DNA of 64,000 nt from Nesterenkonia sp. (GCF_029265375.1 NZ_JAJUJJ010000008.1:1-64000), one strand, 5' to 3'; counted from the stretch's first letter, positions 34,957-44,427 are shown. Program-made: numbers and translations. Notes: generated by a model from the sequence alone, not told the origin.

Positions 34957-35219
34957 CAGCGGCGACCTCCTGATCCCAGGCGGGCCATGGAGATCGCGGC
35001 CATGAAGCCCAGCAGCGTAGCGATGAGAATGATGTCGAACAGCGCCTCAATCTGGGTGCGCAGACCGATCAGGGCGATGAATCCGATGATCGCGAAGAAG
35101 ATGAGGTCGGCGGCTACCGCCCGGTCGGTCAGCCGCGGGCCCACGTAGGCGCGGGAAGCCGCCAGCAGCATACCCACCGCCAGCAGGATCAGCGCGACCT
35201 CCAGAGTGATCTCTGACAT
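34956..35219 (-). CDS. mrpF: Mrp Na+/H+ antiporter subunit F
   Basis: 87 aa, three helices, typical MrpF with GPRLTDRAVAADLIFF. Shares its last base with mrpG and its first with mrpE, so the E-F-G block is read as one coupled unit. Confidence 0.93.
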   Translation of the reverse strand: MSEITLEVALILLAVGMLLAASRAYVGPRLTDRAVAADLIFFAIIGFIALIGLRTQIEALFDIILIATLLGFMAAISMARLGSGGRR

Positions 35220-35647
35220 CAGTCCTCACCGTCTTCCGACGGTTCGGCCGGAGTGACCACCGGAGCTTCGACCGGCCGCGTCAGGTCCCCCGGCTGGCGG
35301 CGCATGGCGCCGAGCATACGGTCCTCCATCTCCTGGATCTCGGCCACCAGCTCCTCGCGGGAGTCCACAAACATCCCGTGGATGTAGAGGATCTGGTGCT
35401 CGCGGGAGATGGTCAGCGTCAGGGTCCCCGGGGTGAGGGTGATCAGGCTTGAGATCAGGGCCCACTCGGCCTCGGACCGGCTGGCCGCGGGCACCGCGAT
35501 GATGGCCGGGTGCATCTTCTGCCGACCCCGGGGGCGCAGCACATCAGCGGTGACCCGGGCGTTGGCCAGCAGAAACTCCTTGGCGTACCAGACCAGGAAG
35601 GTGACCACCCGCCAGGGCCACAGCGCCGTCGACGTGGTGCTGGACAT
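35219..35647 (-). CDS. mrpE: Mrp Na+/H+ antiporter subunit E
   Basis: 142 aa, shorter than MrpE of Bacillus (about 158). Contains the MrpE core ITLTPGTLTLTISREHQILYIHGM. The N-terminal membrane part is brief, so this copy appears to have lost the first helices common in other lineages. Acidic C-terminal tail. Two bp after mrpD. Confidence 0.9.
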   Translation of the reverse strand: MSSTTSTALWPWRVVTFLVWYAKEFLLANARVTADVLRPRGRQKMHPAIIAVPAASRSEAEWALISSLITLTPGTLTLTISREHQILYIHGMFVDSREELVAEIQEMEDRMLGAMRRQPGDLTRPVEAPVVTPAEPSEDGED

Positions 35648-35649
35648 GA

Positions 35650-37263
35650 CTACGCTCCCTCCACTGCATCGACGTATCCCTCGAGGTTCAGCAGATTCTC
35701 CGCGGCGGTTCCGGCCACATCGAACAGCACTTCAGCGCCCAATCCCAGGCTCAGGGTGACTGCGGCGAGCAGAGCTGCCGGGAGGATCAGCTTCGGCGCG
35801 ACCCGGACCGGACGCTCCCCGCTGAGCACCCGCATAGTGGCTCTGGTCGGCGGGCCTATGTCCAGGGAGGGCTCCTCGGCCTGGGCCTCGACCCTGAGGT
35901 AGCGCTTTCCGTGGATGGCGGTCTGGTAGGTCAGCGCCCGCTCCTCCAGTCCCTCAGGCTCGGGGCCCATGAACACGCGGGTCCAGATGAGCATCATGGC
36001 CGCCATCGACAGCACACTGACCACCACAGCCACCACGGCCAGCCACAGGTGACCGGCGTCGATGGTGGCGCCGATGAGGGTGAACTTGGCGACGAACCCG
36101 GAGAACGGCGGCAGGCCGACCAGGGAGAGCGCCCCGATCATGAACACGGCGGCCACAAAGGGTTCGCGCCGCATCATCCCGCCCAGCCGCTGCAGCTCAG
36201 AGGTGCCGTAGGTCTCCTCCAGAGCACCCACCGACAGGAAGAGCGAGGCCTTGACGATCATATGGTGCAGCAGATAGAAGATCGCCGCGGTCAGGCCGAA
36301 CAGGGTGAACAGCCCGACGCCGATCATGATGTAGCCGACATGGCTGATCATGTGGAACACCAGGATTGACCGCCCCGTGGTCTCCCCCAGAGCGCCGAGC
36401 ACACCGATCACCATGGTCAGCGCGGCGATGCCCAGCAGAACCCAGAGGAACCGCGAGTCGCCGTCGAACACCACAGAGTAGATCCGGTAGATCGCGTAGA
36501 GCGCCACCTTGGTGTGCACCCCGGAGAACAGCGCGGTGACTGCCGGGGAGGTCATCGGATAGGTGCGGGTGAGCCAGCCGTGAGCGGGCACGACGGCGGC
36601 TTTGATGGCGATCGCCGAGAGCACCACGCCGGCTGCCACTGCCACTGCGGGGTCCTCCGAGGCGGCCCCCTGCAGCTGAGCCAGGTTGACGGTGCCGGCG
36701 GTGGCGTAGACCAGGCCGACGCCGCTGAGCAGCAGCGTGGAGGCCATGAGGTTCACGGTGACGAAGATGCGAGCCCCGTGGGCGCCCAGTTTGGCGCCCA
36801 TCATGGCCATCAGGCCGTAGGAGGGCAGCAGCATCACTTCGATGAACACGAAGAGGTTGAAGATGTCCCCGGTCATCAGCGCGCCGGAGATTCCGCCGAA
36901 CAGGAACAGCACGAAGGGGTGGTAAAAACGGGCCCGCGCCTCATGGGTGGCAGCGGCGAAGAGCACGCTGGCGATGCCCAGCACTGCCACGAAGCTCAGC
37001 ATCAGCGCGGAGAAGGCGTCCACCACGAAGGGGATGGCCACTCCGTAGTCCCACAGCCCCACCTGGTGGGCCAGTACGGTGCCGTCAGAGGTGACAGCCA
37101 CCAGCAGCAGTCCGTAGCAGAGGATGGCTGCCAGGGTGGTGAAGCTGATGATGTGCCTCAGCATGCGCTGGGTGCGCAGGGCCGCGCACAGCGCTCCCAG
37201 CAGCAGCGGCACCCCGGCCAGCAGGGGCAGGGTTCCGGGCAGCGTCCCGGTGAGCTGGGTCAC
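35650..37263 (-). CDS. mrpD: Mrp Na+/H+ antiporter subunit D
   Basis: 537 aa, NuoN/NuoM-like proton-pumping fold with about 14 helices. The conserved Glu and Lys of the transport helices are present (LFVFIEVMLLPSYGLM; HMIVKASLFLSVG). Start is GTG, overlapping the mrpC stop as GTGA. A hydrophilic loop (about 420-470) precedes the last helix. Confidence 0.94.
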   Translation of the reverse strand: MTQLTGTLPGTLPLLAGVPLLLGALCAALRTQRMLRHIISFTTLAAILCYGLLLVAVTSDGTVLAHQVGLWDYGVAIPFVVDAFSALMLSFVAVLGIASVLFAAATHEARARFYHPFVLFLFGGISGALMTGDIFNLFVFIEVMLLPSYGLMAMMGAKLGAHGARIFVTVNLMASTLLLSGVGLVYATAGTVNLAQLQGAASEDPAVAVAAGVVLSAIAIKAAVVPAHGWLTRTYPMTSPAVTALFSGVHTKVALYAIYRIYSVVFDGDSRFLWVLLGIAALTMVIGVLGALGETTGRSILVFHMISHVGYIMIGVGLFTLFGLTAAIFYLLHHMIVKASLFLSVGALEETYGTSELQRLGGMMRREPFVAAVFMIGALSLVGLPPFSGFVAKFTLIGATIDAGHLWLAVVAVVVSVLSMAAMMLIWTRVFMGPEPEGLEERALTYQTAIHGKRYLRVEAQAEEPSLDIGPPTRATMRVLSGERPVRVAPKLILPAALLAAVTLSLGLGAEVLFDVAGTAAENLLNLEGYVDAVEGA

Positions 37264-37796
37264 TGCTGCCCTCCTTCGCCTCGTTCATCGTCCAGCCGCT
37301 GCTCGGCCCCGTGCTCACCGGCTGCGGCATCGCCGGCAGGCGGCTCCGCTGCGCCGTCGTCCCGCTGGGCCTGCTCGGCGGGGCGGTCGGGGCCGCTGCC
37401 GTGGTGGCTCTGCTCACCGGGCTGGGGCTGGACCGGCACCGAGCCGCTGCGCAGCGCGTGGGCCGTGGCCACCACCTGAGCCGGGGCCTCATCATTGCCC
37501 TCAGTGTCGTCATCGGTGGTGGTGGTGATCGCCAGGGTCAGCATGAACATGGTGATGGCGAAGGCGATGACGATTGCGGTGAGCACGAACGCCTGCGGCA
37601 GCGGGTCAGCCCGGTCGCCGGCCTCGTTGGAGACGAACGGCAGCCCCCGGTATGCGGTGTTGCCGGCGGAGAACAGCACCAGATTGGCGGCATGGGAGAT
37701 CAGCACGAAGCCGAGGATGATGCGCACCATCCCGCGCTGCATGAACAGGTAGACCGCGGCTGCTGTGAGCAGCCCCACCATCACTGCGGTACTCAT
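37260..37796 (-). CDS. mrpC: Mrp Na+/H+ antiporter subunit C with long tail
   Basis: 178 aa; MrpC (NuoK-like) normally has about 110-115. The first about 105 residues carry the three NuoK-like helices (GFVLISHAANLVLFSAG; AFVLTAIVIAFAITMFMLTLA). The remaining about 70 form a polar tail rich in Pro, Gln, Glu and Asp, probably disordered. ATGA overlap with mrpA. Confidence 0.93.
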   Translation of the reverse strand: MSTAVMVGLLTAAAVYLFMQRGMVRIILGFVLISHAANLVLFSAGNTAYRGLPFVSNEAGDRADPLPQAFVLTAIVIAFAITMFMLTLAITTTTDDDTEGNDEAPAQVVATAHALRSGSVPVQPQPGEQSHHGSGPDRPAEQAQRDDGAAEPPAGDAAAGEHGAEQRLDDERGEGGQQ

Positions 37797-40756
37797 TGCT
37801 GCTGATCCCCCTTCCCGCGGGCCCGCTGGCCGTACAGTTCGACTTCGGCAACCTGCGGGGGCACGTCACCGGGGTCTGCGCCGACGGCCCCTGCACCGGC
37901 GTCCTGCTGCGGCAGACCGTGGGACCGCTGGTAGGCCTTCAGCAGCTCGGCGGGATAGCGCTGGGCCTGCCCCAGCCTGTCCAGGGCCACCAGGACTGTG
38001 CCGATGACCGCCAGGTAGATGCCCACGTCAAAGACCAGTGCAGTGGTGAAGTGGTAGTGGCCGCCCCAGGGAAGCGGGATGTCCCAGGTGAGCGGGGTGA
38101 GGAAGGAGCCGCCGAACAGGCCGGCAAGACCTGTGCCGGCGCCGATCAGGATTCCTCCGACGATCACCAGGGCGTAGTCCCAGCGCAGCTTGACCGCCGA
38201 GTCCGAGGGCGCCACCAGGTAGCGCAGGGCGAAGAAGCCGCCGGCCACCAGGGCGGCGATGAATCCGCCGCCGGGCTCGTAGTGTCCGCGAACCAGCAGG
38301 ACCAGTGAGAACAGCACGATCAGCGGGGCGACCCAATTGAAGACGCTGCGCATGGCGGTGGTGTTGTTCTCGGCATCGCCCAGGGGCGTGCCCTCCCACC
38401 ATTTGGCCTGCTCCGAGCGGTTGTCCGAGGTGGAGAACGCCGAGTTGAGCACCGCAAGAATCGCGAAGCCGGCGATTCCCAGCACGGTGAGCTCCCCAAA
38501 GGTGTCCAGGGCGCGGAAGTCGACCAGGATGGAGTTGACCATATTGTCAGCCCCGGTCTGGTCGTAGGTGTTCTCCAGGTAGTAGCGGGCCACCTCATGC
38601 TGGCCACGGCGTCCGGTCAGGGCATAGGTGGCGGTGAAGGCCATCAGCCCGAAGCCCGCGGCCACCAGGGCCGCCAGCACGGTCCGGGACCGCCGCACCC
38701 GGTGGAAGGTCGAGGGCAGCTTGCGCAGCACCAGCACCAAGATCACCACGGTGAGGATCTCCACCAGCAGCTGAGTCAGCCCCACGTCGATGGCGCCGAG
38801 GGTGAAGTAGTAGGCCGAGACGATGAACCCGGCTCCGCCGGCGAGCACGACGGCGGCCGCCCGGTTCGTGGTGATCACGGCACCGGCCAGCAGGACCACC
38901 ATCAGTGCGATGAAGAGCCAGTCAGCGGTGCGCGTGCTGCCCGGCTCCAGCTCGCCCACTGCTGGGGCGGCGATCAGGCCTGCGATGAGCAGTCCCACCA
39001 GCATCAGGCCCGGAGCCGTCAGATGCAGGCCGTGCATATCGGTGCGGGTCAGATCCCCGGCGCGCCGGCCCAGTCGGATGAGCATCTCCCGGATGCCCTC
39101 CACCGCCTGCACACCGGTGAACGGCAGGATCCGACGCGGCACCACAGAGTCCACGCGGGTGCGGGCAAGCACCGCCGCCAGGCCGATGCCCATGATGACT
39201 GCCGAGAGCATCAGGTCCGTGCTCAGACCGCCCCACAGGTGGAAGTGGGAGGTGTAGTCGGTGCCCGATGCGGCGCGGGCTGCGGCCGTGACCACCCCGT
39301 CGAGCAGCTGCGGCACAATCCCCAGGACCGCACCGGCAGCGGCGGGCAGCATGGCCGGCAGCCAGAAGGCGGCAGGGGCCTCCTTTGCCGCGTCGGTCTC
39401 CATCGGCCGCTGCGGCTCATCCTGAGCGCCGGCGCCGCTGTAGCGGGTGAAGATGCCCAGCACGATCCGCCCGCAGTAGGCGAAGGTCCCTACGGCAGCC
39501 AGCACGCCCAGCAGCGTCACCGTCCAGGTCAGTCCGGAGCCGAAGCTGCCGTCCTCGCCGGCGGAGAGGAAGCCCTTGAGCAGGTTCTCCTTGGATACGA
39601 AGCCCAGCATCGGCGGCACACCGGCCATGGACAGGGCAGCCACGCCGGTGATCGCGAAGCTGACCGGCATGGTGCGCCGCAGGCCGTTGAGCACCCGGAT
39701 ATCGCGCGAGCCGGCCTGACCCTCCACGATGCCGACCATCATGAACAGGGTGGCCTTGAACAGCGCATGGGCGATCACATGGATCACGGCGGCCGAGAGT
39801 GCGGTGGGAGTGCCGACGCCGATCATCGCCACCAGGAATCCCAGCTGGGAGACGGTGGAGAAGGCCATGATCTCTTTGATGTCGTGGCGCTGCAGCGCGA
39901 AGAGCGCGCCGATCAGCGCTGTGATGAGTCCGCTGGTCAGCAGCATCGCCTGCCACAGCGCCACATCGTGGAAGACCGGGGAGAACCGCAGCAGCAGGTA
40001 GACGCCTGCCTTGACCATCGCGGCCGCGTGCAGATAGGCGGAGACGGGTGCGGGGGCGACCATCGCGTCGGGCAGCCACATATGGAAGGGGAACTGCGCG
40101 GACTTGGTGAAGGCCGCCAGCGCCACCAGCACTGCCACCACGGCGGTGAATCCCGGGTCCTGCTGCCAGACGTCATGCTGCAGGGCTTCGGAGATTCTGG
40201 AGGTGCCGGTGGCGGAGATGATCATCAGGGCCGCCATCAGCAGCCCCAGGCCGCCGCCCATGGTGATCAGCAGAGTGCGCTGGGCCGGCGCCGGGGCTTT
40301 GTCCCCGGAGCGGTTGATCAGGAAGAAGGAGCACAGCGTGGTGAACTCCCAGAAGACGAACAGCAGGATGAGATCATCGGCCAGCACCATGCCGGACATT
40401 GAGAAGACGAACAGCAGCATCCACACGTAGTAGTCGCCGGTCTTCTTTCCGGGGGCGAAGTAGCGGGCGCTGTAGGCCATCACCAGGGCGCCGATGAGCA
40501 GCACCAGCAGCAGGAAGACCATGGCCACCCCGTCCAGGCGCAGCGAGATGCCGACACCGGCGCTGGGGATCCAGGGCAGATGCTCGGCGGTGATCTCTCC
40601 GGCGGCCACACCGGGCAGCCAGGGCAGAGTCAGCCCGCCCAGCACGGCCAGCACAGCGGCGGCGAACCAGCCGGTGTCACGCTTCAGCACGCGGTGCAGG
40701 GCGGCGGCTGCCGGAACCAGCAGCAGGGTGAGGAAGAGGAGGACCATCAGAGTCAC
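37793..40756 (-). CDS. mrpA: Mrp Na+/H+ antiporter, fused subunits A and B
   Basis: 987 aa. The N-terminal about 770 residues are MrpA (NuoL-like; FTKSAQFPFHMWLPDAMVAPAPVSAYLHAAAMVKAG contains the essential Lys and His), and the C-terminal about 170 are an MrpB domain (GGGFIAALVAGGFFALRYLVA), fused as is usual in actinobacteria. With C-G it forms the secondary antiporter that exports Na+ and imports H+, supporting alkali and salt tolerance. GTG start with AAGGAGG 10 nt upstream; ATG 40747 is an alternative. First gene of the operon. A leader of about 200 nt is predicted from the promoter at 40971-41000. Confidence 0.94.
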   Translation of the reverse strand: MTLMVLLFLTLLLVPAAAALHRVLKRDTGWFAAAVLAVLGGLTLPWLPGVAAGEITAEHLPWIPSAGVGISLRLDGVAMVFLLLVLLIGALVMAYSARYFAPGKKTGDYYVWMLLFVFSMSGMVLADDLILLFVFWEFTTLCSFFLINRSGDKAPAPAQRTLLITMGGGLGLLMAALMIISATGTSRISEALQHDVWQQDPGFTAVVAVLVALAAFTKSAQFPFHMWLPDAMVAPAPVSAYLHAAAMVKAGVYLLLRFSPVFHDVALWQAMLLTSGLITALIGALFALQRHDIKEIMAFSTVSQLGFLVAMIGVGTPTALSAAVIHVIAHALFKATLFMMVGIVEGQAGSRDIRVLNGLRRTMPVSFAITGVAALSMAGVPPMLGFVSKENLLKGFLSAGEDGSFGSGLTWTVTLLGVLAAVGTFAYCGRIVLGIFTRYSGAGAQDEPQRPMETDAAKEAPAAFWLPAMLPAAAGAVLGIVPQLLDGVVTAAARAASGTDYTSHFHLWGGLSTDLMLSAVIMGIGLAAVLARTRVDSVVPRRILPFTGVQAVEGIREMLIRLGRRAGDLTRTDMHGLHLTAPGLMLVGLLIAGLIAAPAVGELEPGSTRTADWLFIALMVVLLAGAVITTNRAAAVVLAGGAGFIVSAYYFTLGAIDVGLTQLLVEILTVVILVLVLRKLPSTFHRVRRSRTVLAALVAAGFGLMAFTATYALTGRRGQHEVARYYLENTYDQTGADNMVNSILVDFRALDTFGELTVLGIAGFAILAVLNSAFSTSDNRSEQAKWWEGTPLGDAENNTTAMRSVFNWVAPLIVLFSLVLLVRGHYEPGGGFIAALVAGGFFALRYLVAPSDSAVKLRWDYALVIVGGILIGAGTGLAGLFGGSFLTPLTWDIPLPWGGHYHFTTALVFDVGIYLAVIGTVLVALDRLGQAQRYPAELLKAYQRSHGLPQQDAGAGAVGADPGDVPPQVAEVELYGQRARGKGDQQQ

Positions 40757-40970
40757 TGATCAGCAGCCTCCTTGCGCACGTCGGCTGCCGACCGCCGCGC
40801 CAACGGCCACGGCAGCAGCGAGGTCTCCATCAGGCGGCCTCCTGGGCAGTCGGGGTCCTGCATCGGTCAGATGCCGAGAGTGCATCCTACCCAGGCCCGC
40901 GTGAACCCCAGGTGACACAGCCTTCTCAGCTCGCCGACCAGACTTCCCGGCACACCAGATTGTTCCCCCG

Positions 40971-41000
40971 ACTATATCCACAGCGGATTCCCTCCAGCAA
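40971..41000 (-). promoter_or_regulatory. Candidate promoter of the mrp operon
   Basis: TTGCTG (41000-40995), an 18-bp spacer, then TATAGT (40976-40971), reading toward mrpA. It is one of the best sigma-A-like promoters in the window and implies a long leader to 40756. An additional -10-like TAGGAT at 40889-40884 lacks a -35 partner. Confidence 0.5.
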
Positions 41001-41016
41001 AGTGCTGTGAGACCGC

Positions 41017-42015
41017 TCACTGGTCTCCGCCGCTGGGCTCCAGCACTCCGCAGCCGACACGGTCGCCGGTGTCCCCGGTGGTCCGTGAGACCTCATCGGG
41101 CCCGTAGGGGGCATAGCGCTGCGGAATATTTCCGTGGTGGTCGGCCGCGGTGTAGATGATCACCGCGGCGCCGTCGCCGTCCAGCAGCAGCTCCTCGGTC
41201 AGCCGGTGGGAGATGGTCTCCAGGTAGCCGGTGCGGTCCTCATTGATCAGCAGGTTCGGCAGCGCCCCGGCGCGCTCGGGACGGTCGATCTCCGCTTCGG
41301 GGTCGGTCTGCGGCGGCGGCGCGGTCGCCCCGGGCTGGGACTGCAGGTAGGCGGCTGGGCGGATCACTGCACCGGAGGCCTGGGGCGCGGCGGAGCCCCC
41401 GGGAGCTTCGGCTCCCTGCGGCGGTGCCGGGTGCCCCTGGTCCTCGCCAGTGCCCGGCTGGCCAGTACCGGGCTGCTCTGTGCTGGGCTGTTCTGTGGTG
41501 GGCTGGCCAGGTTCTGCCTGGTCGGTGGTGTCCTCCTGCGAGTTCTCCGGCACCCCCTCTTCGGCCGGTGGGGTCTCGGCCAGCTCGTCCTCACCTTCCA
41601 CGGTGCCCAGATCTTCCTCCGGGCTGCCGGCCAGCAGCTCCCCTGCGGAGAGGAAATCGCCGATCTGGCCGAACTCGTCGGCCGAGGCAATTTCGCAGAC
41701 TCCGGTCTCGTGAATGCCGATTCCGCGGAACCCCGGGGTGAGGCTGTGCACTTCGGCGGCGATGCGCACACCCTCCTCCGTGTGGGAGGCGGTCACCGTT
41801 CCCAGCGGGTTGCCGGCCTGATCGGTGATCTCAGCTTCGGCGAAGACCTCTTCCTCCTGCACCTGTTCCTGCTGGTCTTCGGCCTGCTGATCGGCCTCGG
41901 CGTTCTCCGGCGCGGCGGTCGGTTCGGTGCCGGCGTCGTCGTCATCTGCTCCGCAGGAGCTGACCAGCAGCGCAGTGGCTGCGGCCAGCACGAGGGCACG
42001 GTGGGATCTGTTCAT
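41017..42015 (-). CDS. SodC-like lipoprotein lacking most metal ligands, with disordered insert
   Basis: 332 aa from ATG 42015 (lipobox VSSC, Cys21). Residues about 56-130 and 248-325 align by eye with mycobacterial Cu/Zn superoxide dismutase: TPGFRGIGIHETGVC, FLSAGELLAG, LPNLLINEDRTGYLE, DGAAVIIYTAADHHGNIP and TTGDTGDRVGCGV. The disulfide cysteines C107 and C322 are kept. Of the ligands only H102 clearly remains: the first His is G100, the bridging His region reads GELLAG, the zinc Asp is Ala, and the last Cu His is Y288. About 118 residues rich in Pro, Gln, Thr and Glu are inserted where the zinc loop should be. Dismutase activity is unlikely. The operon neighbourhood is phospholipid synthesis. 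Confidence 0.8.
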   Translation of the reverse strand: MNRSHRALVLAAATALLVSSCGADDDDAGTEPTAAPENAEADQQAEDQQEQVQEEEVFAEAEITDQAGNPLGTVTASHTEEGVRIAAEVHSLTPGFRGIGIHETGVCEIASADEFGQIGDFLSAGELLAGSPEEDLGTVEGEDELAETPPAEEGVPENSQEDTTDQAEPGQPTTEQPSTEQPGTGQPGTGEDQGHPAPPQGAEAPGGSAAPQASGAVIRPAAYLQSQPGATAPPPQTDPEAEIDRPERAGALPNLLINEDRTGYLETISHRLTEELLLDGDGAAVIIYTAADHHGNIPQRYAPYGPDEVSRTTGDTGDRVGCGVLEPSGGDQ

Positions 42016-42077
42016 GACCGCCCAGCATAATCTCTCGGTCTGGACCCCAGCACCGGCCCGGGGCTGCCCGCCTGAGC

Positions 42078-43061
42078 TCAGGAGAAGAAGAAGCGCACCA
42101 GGTGGAAGAACACCGGCGCGGCGAAAGCCAGGGAGTCCAGCCTGTCCATGATTCCGCCGTGGCCGGAGATCAGGCTGCCGAAGTCTTTGATGCCGCGGTC
42201 GCGCTTGATCGCACTCATCACCAGACCTCCGGCGAAGCCCATAACGCAGGAGACCAGCGCCAGGGCCGCGGCCTGCAGCGGAGTGAACGGAGTGATCCAC
42301 CACAGTGCCGCACCCAGGGCCGTGGCCGAAAGGACCCCGCCGATGAACCCCTCCCAGGTCTTATTCGGGCTCACCCGCGGCGCGATCGGATGCCGCCCGA
42401 TGGTCTTGCCCCAGATGTACTGCAGCACATCGGATCCCTGCACCACCAGCAGCAGGAACAGCAGCAGCTGGGCGCCGGCGGCTCCTCCGGCGCCCGGGGG
42501 TGAACCCTCGGCGGCCTCGCGGCCGAATTCCATGGCCACCGGGAGCTGCAGCAGGGCTGGGGCGTAGCTGATGGCGTAGACGCTGACCATCAGCGCCCAC
42601 TGGATGGTGGCCGTGCGCTGCAGGAACCCATCGGTCTGGCCGGCCAGCGCGTTGCGCGCCGGCAGGAACAGGAACGCGTAGACCGGGATGAAGACGCTGA
42701 ACATCCCGTACCAGTGCTCCCAGACGAACCAGTAGTGCACCGCCGGGATGATGAACACCATCCAGACCAGCACCTTATGGTCCCCGCGCCGAGTCGGTGA
42801 GATGGTCACAAACTCGCGCAGCGCCAACAGGCTGATCAGCAGGAACAGCAGCACCGTGGCGGTCTCCCCCACCGCCAGCACCGCGCCGATCAGGCCGGCC
42901 ATCAGCCACCAGGCGGCGATGCGCTGCTTGAGGTTGATGATCACTCCGGTGGGTCCGATCCGGCGCCCCAGCAGCCAGGCGATGAGTGTGGCGATGACCA
43001 GCACCGCGCCGACTCCGGCCAGCAGAGCCAGTGACGTCGAATCCAGCAGCCCGATGCTCAT
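42078..43061 (-). CDS. Phosphatidate cytidylyltransferase (CdsA/YnbB-like)
   Basis: 327 aa, about eight helices. The CDP-DAG synthase signature is SPNKTWEGFIGG followed by KRDRGIKDFGSLISGHGGIMDRLDS. It converts phosphatidic acid and CTP to CDP-diacylglycerol. Linked by ATGA overlap to a PlsC-type acyltransferase and a CDP-alcohol phosphotransferase, so it is probably the specialised paralogue of this pathway, as E. coli YnbB is, rather than the housekeeping CdsA. Which of the two it is cannot be decided from this window. Confidence 0.9.
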   Translation of the reverse strand: MSIGLLDSTSLALLAGVGAVLVIATLIAWLLGRRIGPTGVIINLKQRIAAWWLMAGLIGAVLAVGETATVLLFLLISLLALREFVTISPTRRGDHKVLVWMVFIIPAVHYWFVWEHWYGMFSVFIPVYAFLFLPARNALAGQTDGFLQRTATIQWALMVSVYAISYAPALLQLPVAMEFGREAAEGSPPGAGGAAGAQLLLFLLLVVQGSDVLQYIWGKTIGRHPIAPRVSPNKTWEGFIGGVLSATALGAALWWITPFTPLQAAALALVSCVMGFAGGLVMSAIKRDRGIKDFGSLISGHGGIMDRLDSLAFAAPVFFHLVRFFFS

Positions 43062-43732
43062 TGCTCACCCTGCTGCTGATCCTGCTGGGCCAGCATGCTG
43101 ATGAGCTGCTCGCGGGCCCGGGTGAGGAAACTGTCCTTGTCCTCCTCAGCTCCCACGTGCATCGCCGGGGCGAACACCACAGTGGACAGGTGCGGGACCG
43201 GCACAATCTCCCCTTTGGGCAGGATGCGCCCAAGATTCGCCAGGGCCACCGGAATCACCGGGATCTGCCGATTGTGGCAGGCCAGCCGGTACAGCCCGGA
43301 GTGGAATTCCGCGATCGTCTCACCGTCGCCGCGGGTGCCCTCCGGGAAGATGATCAGCGAGTCCCCGGCGTCGAGCACCTGCGTCATCCCGGTGATCTGG
43401 CCTTTGGGGCTCACACCGGCGTCACTGCCGCGGGTGCGCGCAGCGGAGGAGCCGTGACGCTCCACCAGGTAGGCGTTGAAGATTCGTTCTGCCACGCTGC
43501 GGCGGAGGCCGGAGCCCCAGTAGTCCTTCGCCGCGATGGGACGGACCCGCTGCTGCAGGTGCTCCGGCAGAGCTGCCCAGATGGTGAGAAAGTCCAGATG
43601 GCTGGAGTGATTGGCGTAGAAGATCGCCTGCTCCAGCTGCGGCAGCGCTGAGGCCTGGTCCACCACACGGGCCCCCGCGGCTGCGCTGATGGTGCGCGCC
43701 AGGCCCCGGCGGGCCAGCTGGGTGAGCCTCAC
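43058..43732 (-). CDS. 1-acyl-glycerol-3-phosphate acyltransferase family (PlsC-like)
   Basis: 224 aa from GTG 43732, which overlaps the preceding stop codon as GTGA; the open frame runs 45 codons further but into the upstream gene. Catalytic HX4D is H42-S-S-H-L-D47, and the glycerol-phosphate-binding block is FPEGTRG. It adds the second acyl chain to lysophosphatidate, supplying the CdsA-like enzyme. Middle gene of the three-gene lipid operon. Confidence 0.9.
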   Translation of the reverse strand: MRLTQLARRGLARTISAAAGARVVDQASALPQLEQAIFYANHSSHLDFLTIWAALPEHLQQRVRPIAAKDYWGSGLRRSVAERIFNAYLVERHGSSAARTRGSDAGVSPKGQITGMTQVLDAGDSLIIFPEGTRGDGETIAEFHSGLYRLACHNRQIPVIPVALANLGRILPKGEIVPVPHLSTVVFAPAMHVGAEEDKDSFLTRAREQLISMLAQQDQQQGEQ

Positions 43733-44427
43733 GCTGCGTCCTCGCTGCCGCGGGAGCGCAGCACTGCGCTGATACGGCGGGTGCGGCGCATGCAGGTGAA
43801 CAGTGAGCCCAGCGCGATGACGCCGGCGGCCACCAGCATCACCCAGCCGCTGCTCCAGGGCAGCCATGGTTCAGCTGCGGCGAGCAGGCAGGCGGCCATC
43901 AGCAGCCACATGCGGTGAGGTTTGGCCAGCGGGCCGTCGAAGAAGTTCCGGGTCCCCAGGGCCGCGCCGAGGGTGCGGATATAGGCGGTGAGCACCGCCA
44001 GCACCGCTGCGAGGAGCCCCAGCGGCAGGCCCACGTCCAGCCCGGCCGGCACCACCACGCCGGAGCCGGCGACTCCGGCAGCGCCGAGCAGCAGCGCATC
44101 GGCAATGCGGTCCGGCAGCTCGTTGTAGATCTCGCCGACTGGAGAGTGCATGCCCTTCTCCACCGCCAGCATGCCGTCGAGCATGTTCAGCAGCAGCCGC
44201 AGCGGGATGCACACCGCTGCGACGGCCAGCACTGCCGCGCGCACCGCCTCCTCAGTGAAGGCGGAGGCCACCAGCCCAGCAGCGCCGACGGCGGCCACGA
44301 TCACTGAGCCGACCGAGACCTGGTTGGGGGTCAGCCGCGCAGCAGCCAGCAGGTCCGCGGCCCGCGCGGCCCATGCTGAGCTGCGCTGGGGGATCTGACG
44401 TCGGTCTTCTGCCGGCTGCGGCGCCAC
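43729..44427 (-). CDS. CDP-alcohol phosphatidyltransferase family protein (YnbA-like)
   Basis: 232 aa, about six helices. The family motif is DG-x2-AR-x8-G-x3-D-x3-D; here D84, G85, A88, G98 and D106 are kept, the Arg is V89 and the middle Asp is N102. An Asn at the latter place (NELxD) is, from memory, usual in the YnbA-like branch, whereas loss of the Arg is not. It would swap CMP on CDP-DAG for an alcohol to give an unknown phospholipid head group. GTG start with CAGGAGG. First gene of the operon; diverges from the small membrane protein gene. Confidence 0.85.
   Translation of the reverse strand: MAPQPAEDRRQIPQRSSAWAARAADLLAAARLTPNQVSVGSVIVAAVGAAGLVASAFTEEAVRAAVLAVAAVCIPLRLLLNMLDGMLAVEKGMHSPVGEIYNELPDRIADALLLGAAGVAGSGVVVPAGLDVGLPLGLLAAVLAVLTAYIRTLGAALGTRNFFDGPLAKPHRMWLLMAACLLAAAEPWLPWSSGWVMLVAAGVIALGSLFTCMRRTRRISAVLRSRGSEDAA

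Noticed and set aside
38597-40402. 601-codon plus-strand open frame rich in His, Gln and Gly
   Set aside because: Antisense to mrpA, with composition typical of reversed hydrophobic codons and no domain.
41424-41741. Tandem repeats near 41450-41520 considered as a possible CRISPR or minisatellite
   Set aside because: The repeats are the codons of the Gln-Pro-Thr-Glu insert of the SodC-like protein; units are short, unequal and have no spacers.
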